Origin: Solicoccozyma terricola
Lineage: Eukaryota > Basidiomycota > Tremellomycetes > Filobasidiales > Piskurozymaceae
NCBI GenBank assembly: GCA_001600875.1
Contig: BCLD01000009.1
Location: 373,915 to 437,914, forward strand
Direction: 5' to 3'
DNA length: 64,000 bases
Shown here: piece after piece, positions 47,501-57,881 of the stretch
Layout of the letters: each line of letters starts with the position of its first letter
How positions within the stretch are numbered: position 1 is the first letter of the stretch
Translations under genes and position numbers: made by a program
The notes under the pieces: generated by a model
Databases searched by the model: none
Told to the model about the DNA's origin: nothing
The model's input: the letters and a program-made list of their open reading frames with translations, nothing else

Positions 47501-50060
47501 AAAAGTTAGTATGGCGGTTGTTTGCTTGTACATGCACTGTTGCTCACCTCAGCGGATTGAAAGTTGTATTCGTATGCAGTACGGAAGAATCGCATGCTCT
47601 CGAGTACCTCTGCCTTGTTGGTCGACACCAACAGTTGGCTGAGGGTCGGGATGGCAGCCTCTATCTGCTGAATGAAATGAAGCGCATCGTTGTAGTACTT
47701 TTTGGTGAGTCGAAGTCGCATGATGGCATCGGTATTCATCGTTGCTTGTTCTTTCGAGATGGCCTCGAGGTCGGGGGCTTGAGATTGTTCTCTCTTCTTA
47801 CGTTGTGAGGTGGGGTCCGCTTCGGTGATGGTATCATCTTCCCCATCGGCTTTCGGGTCTGTAATCCGAGCCGACTTGCCCTCATCCTCCAAACCCTCAT
47901 CCTCCTGCTTGGCCTTATCTTCGTCCTCGTCACTGCCTTCATCTTCGTCCATACCAGCCGCCTCTCTCGCCTTTTCCATCTCTTTCAAATCAACGCCTTT
48001 CAACTCCTCAGCTACCTTATCGTACCTCTCCTGCCACTCTGCAAGGTTGAGAGTACCACCATGAAGAGCGCCGAACGGGTGAGTTTCCACAAGCTTGGTG
48101 ATGACCTGGATAGAGTGCCTTCGAACGGACGAAGTTTTATCCTCAAGAGAACGAATAGTCAATTCAGTGATGCGTTGACGTTGTTTGGGGAACTTGTTTG
48201 GAAGGCTAGTCGCCCAAAAAAGTTAGCATTAGTTACTATGCACCAAAGAAGAAGGTGAACGCCGTAAACCTCCAGCGAAACTCACTCGCAAAGCTTGATG
48301 ATCGTTTGCAGAACCTTTCCTCTTACCCAACTGTTCAAATCCAAATATCTCTCAAATAGCAGCTCAAAGAACATCTTGATCTGTTTCTTCTTCTGCGCTT
48401 CGTCACCTTCATCGGATAGAGAGATATCTTTGATGAGATACCCGATAATCTCAATGATCGCCATTCGCATCGGGTGTGCCTACGGAACCGAAAAAAAATA
48501 GACCACCATCAGTTTCTGCTGGGTTCTGTTTTCCGCCACATATATTCCCGTCCCACCGATCACCCACCTCACTATCCAGATGGGCCTGCAATAAACTCAT
48601 TTGCTTGAGAACTAATCTCGGCGACAACTCTGCCAACTTGATCAAGAATCGAGAAAATGATCTAGGTCCTTTCGCATCTTGAGAATTAAAGTGTTTTGTA
48701 GAGATCTCGCTGGAAAAGAAGACGCAAACTTCTAGATAAGCATCGAAAGAAACCCCCACTTTCCAACGATACAGAAGGAGACGAGGGAGAGAAATCTCAC
48801 CGTAAAACTTCCTCTGCGACTTGAGTATGATCGAATTCCTTCTCCAAGATCGTCAGTAACTCGGCCATCGGTTCGGATAAATGTTCAAAGTATGTCAAAT
48901 TCTGCAATATAGACGTTTGTGCTCCTAGCCAACCCACCAATCATCGACCCCATCAGTATATATAAACGCCCGGCTTCCGGTCGACCGAGACAAAAACTCA
49001 CCAAACCCTCCTCCGTGAAATTTGACAGCCAAACAAATCACTTTATAAACGCCATGTCGAATTTCCGTCGATTTCAAATGAGATTCAATCTCAGCGATTT
49101 GATATGCTGATCTTGTAAAGCATCTGTACATATTCCCAATTCGGATTCCACATCAGCACGCGGGACGGAAAGGTGTCTGATCGAGTAGTATAGCGAGAGG
49201 ATCAAAAACACGCACCCAACGAAAACATCCCTCTCCTGAGTCGTCGTCCATATTCTATCGGTTCGTATCCTCAGTGCTTTGTGCATCACACCGAGAACAA
49301 GAGGGATGTGAGCCGTCCATGACCATGTCAAAGTTGCCGATTTCGACTTTGATTTGGTGGTTTTACCCTGTATGTGATAAGGAGGAAAATAATATCAACT
49401 CTCATGATTCGCAAACGACCGTGGAAAAGCCAAAGTAAACAGGCGTGTCATTGCCTCACCTTTGTTCTACCAGCCACTGCATCCTCACTGCCTCCTTTTC
49501 CACCTCCCACCTTCTCCATAACTCCAACCAACCACCCTAACAAGAACGCATACATCTCCAATGGCTGCTTATGCAACAAAACAGCCAACCTTCTATCCTC
49601 TTCATCATCACCATCACCTTCTCTTACACCCACGCCTGCATCGGCCATATCTCGAGTGACAGCTTCGATTTCGGTTTGAAATCCGGATACGAGGGAATCG
49701 AGAAGCTTGGATAGGATAGACGGGGTTAGTGATAGGCTGTGATGAAGGAGGGAGCGGTATATGTCGAATGTTTGGACTTGGCAAATTGATTCGGAAGAAT
49801 GAGCTAAGGATTCGATGGCGCCTGAGAGAATGCAAGGTCGTGAGAGATGGAAGAGGGCATCGATGATCATCACAGAATAAGTGGATGTTTTTAGCATTCC
49901 TATTGGCTCTCCTTTGAAAAAAGAAGAAGACAAACACACCTTCCAAAGTATCATCGATCTCCCGAACACTCATGTTCTCGACGTCCAACTCTTGTGGTAT
50001 TTGGTACAATTCGAGATCTGCGAGGGACACTAGTTCCTCTTGGAGGTTGAATTCCGCCAT
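44543..50060 (-). CDS. YCS4: Condensin complex subunit 1 (YCS4/CND1/CAP-D2)
   Basis: Non-SMC HEAT-repeat subunit of condensin, needed for mitotic chromosome compaction. It is spread over many exons. The ATG at 50060 gives MAEFNLQEELVSLADLE. Diagnostic stretches are LDLNSWVRGKVLQTIIKLC (about 48285-48350), the preceding EIIGYLIKDISLSDEG, ETHPFGALHGGTL, and later EHLLLLFKILETSKDPIIRSNIVIALGD and TLMVLTHLILNGMIKVKGQLGEMAKCLEDD, the conserved C-terminal Cnd1 HEAT block. A long acidic insert (about 47800-47960) divides the protein. The last residues, after a final short exon, are Arg-rich then SEETETGDDDDFDG. I traced the first and last exons but not every internal junction. Confidence 0.9.
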
Positions 50061-50483
50061 GTTGAGCGGAGGAAGGGGACGGGGAGGGGAGGGGATGGGC
50101 GACGGTGATTCTAGTAGAAAGTGGTTGAACTGAAGTCGTAGGAGGATTGTTTACACTTGGAGCGCGTCAACAGAGGGGTTTGGTCCACGTCATTATGAGT
50201 GAAGGGAAGGGGGTAAGCAGGAGTGATAATGTTTTAATGTATCCACGTCATTTCATGGGAGATCTAGAAGAGTGATAAGACTGAAACGTTGTCCACGTCA
50301 GACCTAATCCCCCAACGGCCTATTCGCTGATTGATAAGGATGACATCCCATCGCCCGCTCTACCGACCTCCCATTCTTCCCATCATTCACAGTTACCACC
50401 ACCATCACGCAGTCCTACATCAGTCTCTCTCACCTACATCACAACCCTCCACTGCCACTACCACTCCCCACCACCCCCTTCCC
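50061..50483. promoter_or_regulatory. Condensin/SLX8 divergent promoter with three CCACGTCA boxes
   Basis: Three copies of CCACGTCA at 50185-50192, 50243-50250 and 50293-50300, all in the same orientation and each preceded by T, lie 58 and 50 bp apart between the divergent starts. The complement TGACGTGG is an ACGT-core site typical of bZIP factors of the ATF/CREB or Hac1/Hxl1 type. The binding factor is unknown. Confidence 0.55.
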
Positions 50484-51824
50484 ATGTCATCCATTATTGA
50501 CCTCACAACCATCGATGAATCCCCACCTTCCCTACCTCGACCCACAATCGCCGGACACCCTATCGAACCCCGTCGTCGTCTTCGAGATGGTTCTTCCTCC
50601 TCTTCCTACACCCATTCCACACGATCTCGCTCGAATAGCGTTGGGATGATGTCGTTTGGTGGAGGTGCGAGTAGAAGGAGAGGTAGGTTGGATGATGCGA
50701 GTGGAGGTGCAGGTATACATCGGAATAATAGAAGAGGGAGAGAGAGATCGAGAGTAGGGGAGAATGGACTTGATACTACTCTTGGTCTTGGGATTTCAAG
50801 GATCAAGGAGGACGATGGGAATGAAACCGATGTCGACGATGATGATGGGGTTATTACCGGTGGAGAATACACTCAAGAGAAAATTGAAATGGAAGGACCA
50901 TCTGGAACGGGAACATCAGCGACATCAATGACTACCGTCCCTGAAACCTCCCAATCACCACCATCCACATCCCAACATCGGAAACGAAAACCAACATCTC
51001 GATCTCGTTCAAACGATCGTCGGTTCAGAAGACCACCACAACCTATACCCATCTCATCTGATTCCGACTCCCCACCCTTCGAGGTCCTTGATCCGCCCTC
51101 TCCATTATACAAACTCGATAAAGGGAAAGGAAAAGCAAAGGAAATCACACCGGAACCAGAAGAGGATCGTTTGATTTTCTTTCGTGAGTGTTTGTCGTTA
51201 ACCCCCCCCCCCCCCCCCCATTTGGGTACGCGTTGCATGATAGCTTTGAACTCACAAAGGCACATGTGAACGTTTTTAGAATGCCCGATTTGTTTGGGAC
51301 CGCCAATGCAGGCTGTATTGACTCCTTGTGGACATATCAGTGCGTTCTTTTAATTTTCCCGGAGATATTTCCCCATACTCTTTCAAGTCACTCATAACTA
51401 TCTAATCGCATCCCATCTATCGCTATCGCCATCCCACCACACCACCTCACCCTCTCCCTTCCAGTGTGCGCCGCTTGTCTCCTCTCATCACTCAAATCCC
51501 AAGCAATGAGGGATTCGCGTAAACCCCTCCCAATCGGTACATACCCTACTCAACAATTATCAGGGAAGAAAATCAAACCAATACCAGGGAGGAAGCAATT
51601 GGTTGGTAGAATCTTGCAAGGGAATTGTCCGGTATGTTTATTCTTTTCCTTTCTCTTGGGAGATTTCTGTTTATTGGGAATCGAGGGCTAATGAGGTGCT
51701 GGGATCGTTTGTTGCGGGGATGGGCGAGTAGGTCTGTCGTGTTGAGATCGAGGGTGGTATGTCAACGGAACCTGGAGAAGGTGGAGTGAATTATCTGGAA
51801 CCAAAGGAGATCACCCGAGTTTAG
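50484..51824 (+). CDS. SLX8-like RING E3, SUMO-targeted ubiquitin ligase
   Basis: Four exons (50484-51183, 51280-51339, 51465-51631, 51732-51824) give 339 residues. The C3HC4 RING is assembled across the introns: CPICLGPPMQAVLTPCGHI, then MCAACL, then NCPVCRVE. The order and spacing are those of Slx8/Rfp ligases. The protein opens SSIIDLTTIDESPP, a hydrophobic core followed by Asp/Thr that resembles a SUMO-interacting motif, and further Ser/Asp-rich acidic patches lie upstream of the RING. Together these fit a nuclear SUMO-targeted ligase, but Slx8 orthology is inferred. An in-frame ATG at 50340 would add 48 residues. The first intron carries an 18-nt C tract (51202-51219) close to its donor. 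Confidence 0.75.
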
Positions 51825-52330
51825 GGGGGATGCTCATGACACGATAGAAGTTTTGGGATCTGGTTCAATTGCTCTTCCATCTTTTACCATCTCCGACGCC
51901 ATCATGGCCCACCTATATCATCTCTTCGTGTAACTGTATCGACCGGCTTGTTGCACGACCCCCGTCTTGTCATGTTCTCTCATTCTCATCATTATACGAT
52001 TTAGATGTTTCGGATGTATTCCGTGTTATGAGAGCGGATGTTTGGTTCTGCATGCATCTGGCCGACGAGTTGTTTATCGCCAATTCAACAGTCATTCTCT
52101 CTGTCGTCGATCTGATGAGATGGTCAACATGTCAAGGGAAAACGGGACATCTCTAGCTAGGGAAATCATCCATCGTAATGACTCTACAATTGAAACTCTA
52201 AACAAGTAAACTTCTCAATGTTTTTTAGTACACGACCACCACCAAACAACTCCCCTTTCCTCGCCTACGACAACGACTCTTTACACTGTTCTGATACCTG
52301 ATGATAACACTCCGCCCCTAACAATCCCCC
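51825..52330. other. Convergent intergenic region, no gene seen
   Basis: About 500 bp between the SLX8-like stop and the transporter stop. Only short frames without recognisable features are present; probably two 3' UTRs. Confidence 0.45.
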
Positions 52331-54275
52331 TCAGATCATGTACTTGAAATCCGGATCTCGATCATCGCCACAACCCCTAAACTTGTCCATCTTGCCCGCT
52401 GCCTTTTGCTTATTAAGGTAAGCAAGGTAAAAGCATTTCAACGCCACGAGTAACCAGGAAACAGCCAACATGCCCATGACGATGGTGTGAGCTTTCTTGT
52501 AAACGGGAGCTTCAGAAGCTTGGTAGATGAAGGTGGCGGGGAATCCACCACAGTTGGCGACAGCGAGTTGGAATCCGATGGCGGTAGCTCGTGTGTAATG
52601 GTTGGTGTAGTTGTTGGAGAGCCAGACGAGGATGGGTGGAACTGATGGGTACAACCCGGCGGCCATCAGGAATAGAGCACCGTACTTGACATGTAGGTTG
52701 TTGGTGTGACCGATGATTGCGTAACCGATGATTGAAAGAGGCAAGAATGTCAAAATGACAGGTCCACGGATCTTCCATCTGTCCGAAACCACGGCGGCGA
52801 TGACTGTTGAGGAGTTTCGCGGAAAGATCAGTCGAAGAATTCTGACCAAGCTGTTCACCTCGACTCACCAGTCAACGCGGCGGCGACGGCATAGGGTGGT
52901 ACGGTGAACAATTGAGCCCTGACAGCGGTGTAACCGAGACCTTGAACGCTGTGATAGTGGACCTATTGCGTCAACACCCAATCCTCTTTGATAACCAAGC
53001 AAAGCTGATACTCACATGGTGGGAACAAATAGACCAAACGAATAGAGTGCAGTGAGGATACACAGATAAGCCAAAGCCGACAACCAAGTCTTGATGGAAA
53101 GTATCGCCTCCCTGACTCTCCACCACTCGAATGGCTCTGTGGCGATGACCACATTGCCTTGAGCGTCAATCGTCGTTGGTTTCTCCGCGATCAGTCGAGT
53201 AGCTGCCATTCGTCGTTCTTCAGCGTTAAGGAAAGACGCCTTGTCGACGGTAGCGGGAAGGACAAGCATGGCAATGAGTCCAATGACCGTAGTGAGGATA
53301 CCTTCGATGATGAGGATCCATCTCCATCCTTCTAGACCTCCAAGACCATCCATAGTGTTAAGACCACGAGCAAGGAGACCACCGAAGCTATAAAAAAAAA
53401 ATTGAGATCAAAAGACAGAACTCAGCATTGAGAGACCAAACCAATCGCAGCCATGATATCCTTCCTACTCACGCTCCACTCAAACTCGCAGAGGAATAAA
53501 TCAAACCAAGTCGAATACCAATCTCACTTCTCTTGTACATCATACTCAGGAATAGAACGATTCCGGGTAACAAGCCACCTTCAGCCATACCAAGGAAAGC
53601 TCGAACGACCATGAGACTGGGGTACGATCGTACGAATCCCATTGACATGCCGATGATTCCCCAGACTGCGGTGAGAATTCCAAGCCAGAGACGAGGTGAT
53701 ACTCGCTTAATGATCAGATTGGATGGGACTAGCGTGCGAAGTGGGGTTAGAGGGGAGGGGGGGTTGACTTGTCAGGACTCGGTATACAAGGGTCAACGGT
53801 CGTTGTGAACTGACCTTCGGATGCGATATAGAAAGCAAAGAAGATTGCAAGAGAATTCGCATACTGAGAGCTGAAGAGTATGTTCCGTTCATGAGCTTGG
53901 GTGTCGGGACGAATCCGCACGATAGACTCACGCTGTCAATTGTAGATCGTGTTGAAGACCGAGAATCTTTGCGTTTCCTATGTTGGTTCTGTGGGGAGGA
54001 AGGTGGCGCGGATCAGGCCAACGCCCCATCCCATTAACCATACCCTGATGACAGGCTCACCGATCCAGGAAAGAGAACAAGAATAACAATGCCAGCATAG
54101 GCAGCATCCTCGTGTCTAATTTCCTCAAGATCGATTTAGTCAACCTCCTCTCTTCCTCTGCGTCCAACAATTGAAAATCATCTGAAGCGTCAGAGTGAGG
54201 GCCATATTCCTCGAGGTGATTGTTGACTCCCTTCTCGTCTGCGATGCTTGTTGATGTTGAAGGTTGGAAAGACAT
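52331..54275 (-). CDS. MFS transporter, Dal5/Tna1 (anion:cation symporter) family
   Basis: A multi-exon gene starting at the ATG at 54275, with first exon 54275-54061. The N-terminal cytosolic part (about 60 residues, acidic) precedes TM1, with the ACS-family signature FLFSFLDRTNIGNAKI. TM segments follow in the usual 6+6 arrangement: ASQYANSLAIFFAFYIASE, the MVVRAFLGMAEGGLLPG region, YSSASLSGAFGGLLARG, and GLEGWRWILIIEGILTTVIGL. After the central loop come YLCILTALYSFGLFVPT and GALFLMAAGLYPSVPPILVWLSNN-YTNHYTRATAIG, then the C-terminal GDDRDPDFKYMI tail. The family imports vitamins and small organic anions such as allantoate, nicotinate, pantothenate or biotin precursors; the substrate is not deducible. 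Confidence 0.88.
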
Positions 54276-54770
54276 GTCTGCAGGAGGACACACTAGTTGG
54301 AGGGTGAAGAGAAGGGGTATGTTCTGTGTTCTGTGTCCAGTTGTCTCTATCCTGTCTGTCCTGTTGCTCGTTAAGTACTAAAATACTACCTAGATCGAGT
54401 ACCTCCACGGCGGCGGTTTCCGGTGTGACCCCAGCTGGGGGAAGGAGGAACGCGGGGCCTCAAATTCATGCGGCAACGGCCAAATTCACAGCTAATTCCT
54501 CCGATCACCCTGGATGGTCGCGACGGAGCAACGGGGTCACTGCAGCGGGTACATGGCACAGCGCATCGGCATGGGCATGCATTCCGCAAGTGTGCTCATC
54601 AGTCCTTCCGTCCGGCAGTACATCGTCGAGGAAAACAACATCATTTTCGTCCAACAGCAGGGAGGGGGTCTGATCACTCTTGCTCACGTGGACATGTGAT
54701 CGGCGAAATAAATGAAAATAATTCCCACAAACAGCATCATCTGGCATGTTACATCTCATTGTTTGGACAA
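54276..54770. other. Spacer between transporter promoter and PXP2-like stop
   Basis: About 495 bp upstream of the transporter. It contains a CACGTG site (54685-54690) and several palindromic GATC-containing stretches. Overlapping frames occur on both strands without family features; likely the transporter promoter plus the 3' UTR of the next gene. Confidence 0.4.
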
Positions 54771-55842
54771 CTACAACCTCGCCTTCTCCATCGGTCCTGC
54801 AAACGTCGTCTGTCCCTTTGCAACCACAGTCGCCACCTCATCTACTGAATTCAACACCCATTCCACACCCTCATCACTCGTCAGCCAATCCTGACCTTTC
54901 AACTCCACTTCACCCTCCGCGCCACCACCTTCCAACAAACTCTTCTTCAATCCGAAAACATGACTGGTCAATTGTGGTCCTACACCCTGTTGAGCTCTTA
55001 AGCAAGCCATAGCAACCACCGAAGTTAACACTCTACCAATCTTGAAATGTCCCTCTGGAGCCGTATTGAATGGATCTGAAAGTAGTGCTCCATAATGTGA
55101 ATTCAAAATATGAATTGGTAGATCCGGATGAGATGCAGCTAGTTTGTTGAGAAGCTTGACGGAATGAGGTTCGTAGATTGCGTCCCAAAGCGAACGGCCG
55201 CGGGAGAGGATGGTGTCCACGTTAGATTTAGTTGGTTGTCTTGTAGCTTGCGTGCTTAGACCATCGATGACTTCAGATGGTAGGTGAGATCGCAATGCTC
55301 CGAGGGAGTTAATGGTCTATGATGAAGGAAAGGAGATGTAAGTCGTCGGGCGCTCGGTATGCTACGTTTCATTCCATATACCACTGTCTCACCCTTGGAA
55401 TCTGCAAAAGATTAGAGAACGTTAGAGTGCAATATCACATTTACGATGATAGAGATGGCTCACTCCTGAAAAGCTGATACATTTCAACGCTGTCTCTCTC
55501 ATCACCTGTTTTGACCATCCACCGTCAAACGGCATTCCACGATCCAGTCCTTGGCGTCACACTCACAGATGCCGCTCTAACCTGACTTTTCACATCCTTC
55601 GCCTGGCCTGCGGCATAACTGAACAACTCGCACACCGCATCCGGCGAATTAACAGTGACCAATGCAGCTGTAGACAAACATAACCAAGTTTCATCTCCTA
55701 CGCCCTTTCCACCTGATCGGATTCTATCAAATAGAGCGGTGGATGCTGCTTTGCTTGGAGCTGGGATCGCACTTCCTAGAGCATGAGGTGCTGCGATGAG
55801 AGCTTTGAGAGTTGGAGAGAGCTTGATGGAGGCTGCTGACAT
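54771..55842 (-). CDS. AhpD-like (carboxymuconolactone decarboxylase fold) protein with PTS1, PXP2-like
   Basis: Exons 55842-55567, 55505-55464, 55401-55393 (9 nt) and 55316-54771 join in frame to 290 residues. The ETALKCISFSG-IPR-TINSLGALR segment matches the core helix of the AhpD/carboxymuconolactone decarboxylase fold, in which alkylhydroperoxidase-like proteins place their active site; the paired Cys of true AhpD is not evident. The C-terminal Ala-Arg-Leu fits the peroxisomal PTS1 consensus. Fold plus PTS1 resembles yeast Pxp2 (YJR111C), a peroxisomal protein, so a role in peroxisomal metabolism is proposed. It is divergent from a mitochondrial dicarboxylate carrier (gap 406 bp). Confidence 0.7.
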
Positions 55843-56248
55843 GGTGATGTGGTGGTCTGAGAATGGGGAGAAGTGCAGATAGGTTTGTGTCTGGTGGAAA
55901 AAGAAAATGCAAAAAGGGCAAGACGTTAAATCGAGTCCATCGGAGAACGCGTTGGGTTACTAACCCCTGTCGGTAGAATCAAACCACAGTTATTCCGTCA
56001 ACCCGTCGGCACATCGTACGTTGGAGAGTGGCCGTCGCTCACAAGTTCACATAGGTCTCATTCTTATCGCCAGACCACGGTTGTCCGTCCTTCATGTCCG
56101 TCCTTCGGATGAAATGGCAGTTTCCGTTGTTAGTCCCATTCCCCCCCTCCACCATGCCTTTTACGATATCATATAGAATGTAATGGCACAGCATATGAAG
56201 TCGTCGAGTCGATGACTGATCACTCAAAGCACTCAACGCAGTCCTAAG
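55843..56248. other. Divergent promoter, PXP2-like / DIC1
   Basis: A 406-bp gap between divergent starts. No coding exon or long repeat was seen; it must hold both promoters. Confidence 0.45.
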
Positions 56249-57678
56249 ATGAGCCAATCAGCCGCTCCCCCAGTTCCAGCTCCGTTTTACCTCGGGTAAG
56301 CGTGGGATTCAGCTCGTTTTGTTGCAAATATTCTGACAAGGTAGCAACCACCAGTGGCGTTTCCGCAGCCATGGCGAGTTGTTGTAGTGAGATATTTACA
56401 TCTATCCCTGGCTAGGGTCCCCACGCTGATCAATCCTCCCACATCGTAGCTCATCCGATAGATCAACAGAAGTAGTAAGCTCATAGCCAGCCTTCACAGA
56501 TTACAATTTATCATCGCTGACTACCAGAACCAACTTCCGTTCAGTCGTATGCAAATTCAGACAGCTAGATTGAGCATGCTCCAATCTTTATCTAGAACCG
56601 CACGTAATGCTGGTAGGTTGACATAATCAACGGAGCAACCAACTGCCAAAAAGCTGATGTTCATCAACCCCGGCACAGGCATCTTTGGTCTATGGGAAGG
56701 AGCCTCCGCATCTATTCTCCGACAAATGACGTACTCCATCACTCGATTCGCACTTTACGATATGATGAAAGATACATGGAAACGAATGGCTCGAAAAGAT
56801 TCAAAGTCGGCATTGAGAGTTTGGGAGTTAGGGGTTTGTGCTGGGTTGTCTGGTGGAATAGCTGGTTTGGTTGGGAATCCAGCCGAGGTGAGGGGGACGC
56901 TGCTTATCACGGAGCGTAAGGGACCTAGGTGCTCATCGAAAGATATATATCCAGATCGTCCTGGTGAGGATGTGTACGGACGCTGTGAAGCCGGCAGCCC
57001 ATCGATACGGGTATCACAATTGCTTTGACGGTCTATACCGAGTAGCAAAGGAGGAAGGAGTCCGTGTTTTGTATCGAGGAACGACACCGAACGTCCTAAG
57101 AAGCGTAAGCATGAGTAAGTCAAAGCAAACATACCCTAGTTTCGTTTCCAGCTATTTAATAATGTGCTCGGCCGTTCTGCACAGATGTATCCCAACTAGC
57201 GGCATATGACGCTATCAAAGCCAGCTTGATCTCCACTGGGCATTTCAAAGACGATGTTCAAACTCATTTGACAACGGGTGTGTTGGCTGGAACGCTGGCA
57301 ACGACTGTAGCTGCTCCATTCGATGTTTTAAAATCGAGAATCCAGAGTTCTCAAGGCTCGAAAATGGTGAGGAGGTTTGAAACGAACGGCGAGTGCGCAG
57401 TGATGGTGGTGCTAACGCTTGCCGAATCGCCCCCCCAAAAAAAAACAACAAAAAAAAAGACTATTGGCAGTATCCTTAGGCAGGGATTGAGGTCCGAGGG
57501 ACCCATGTTCCTCTTTCGAGGTTGGGTGCCAGCGTGGTTGAGATTAACGTGAGTGGGTTTGTGAGGACGTTACTGGAAGTTTCCCGCTGACATGGTCGAC
57601 GGCGGGCATCTTTGGGAAAGTCCCAACACGGTTCTGATGTTTGTGTTCTACGAGCAATTGAAACAGTTATGGCTGTGA
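56249..57678 (+). CDS. DIC1: Mitochondrial dicarboxylate carrier (DIC1-like)
   Basis: A multi-exon SLC25 carrier; the first exon 56249-56295 and second from 56355 give YLGGVSAAMA. Carrier signatures are THPIDQQKYRMQ (repeat 1, spread over short exons), VGNPAE then VRMC (repeat 2) and APFDVLKSRIQ (repeat 3). The segment VRMCTDAVKPAAHRYGY-HNCFDGLYRV, together with NVLRS and SQLAAYD, is characteristic of dicarboxylate/phosphate exchangers (yeast Dic1, mammalian SLC25A10). These import malate or succinate in exchange for phosphate. FRGWVPAWLRL and VLMFVFYEQLK close the protein. An adjacent peroxisomal-type gene suggests shared carbon-metabolism control, which is inference only. Confidence 0.82.
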
Positions 57679-57881
57679 TGTGTGGTCGATGTGTTGTGTT
57701 GTAGATGTTGTAGCATGTTGTAGCCATTTGTGTGGTGCACTTATTAGATTCGCTAGGAACATGGTCACGTGAATCCAACAAGGCGGCGTTCTTAATCTCA
57801 ACGTCATCAGGGAAGCAGCACTCGACTTGGTAGACTTCTAGGTCAATGACAACCATAGGCAACACTGCCGCATGACACACC

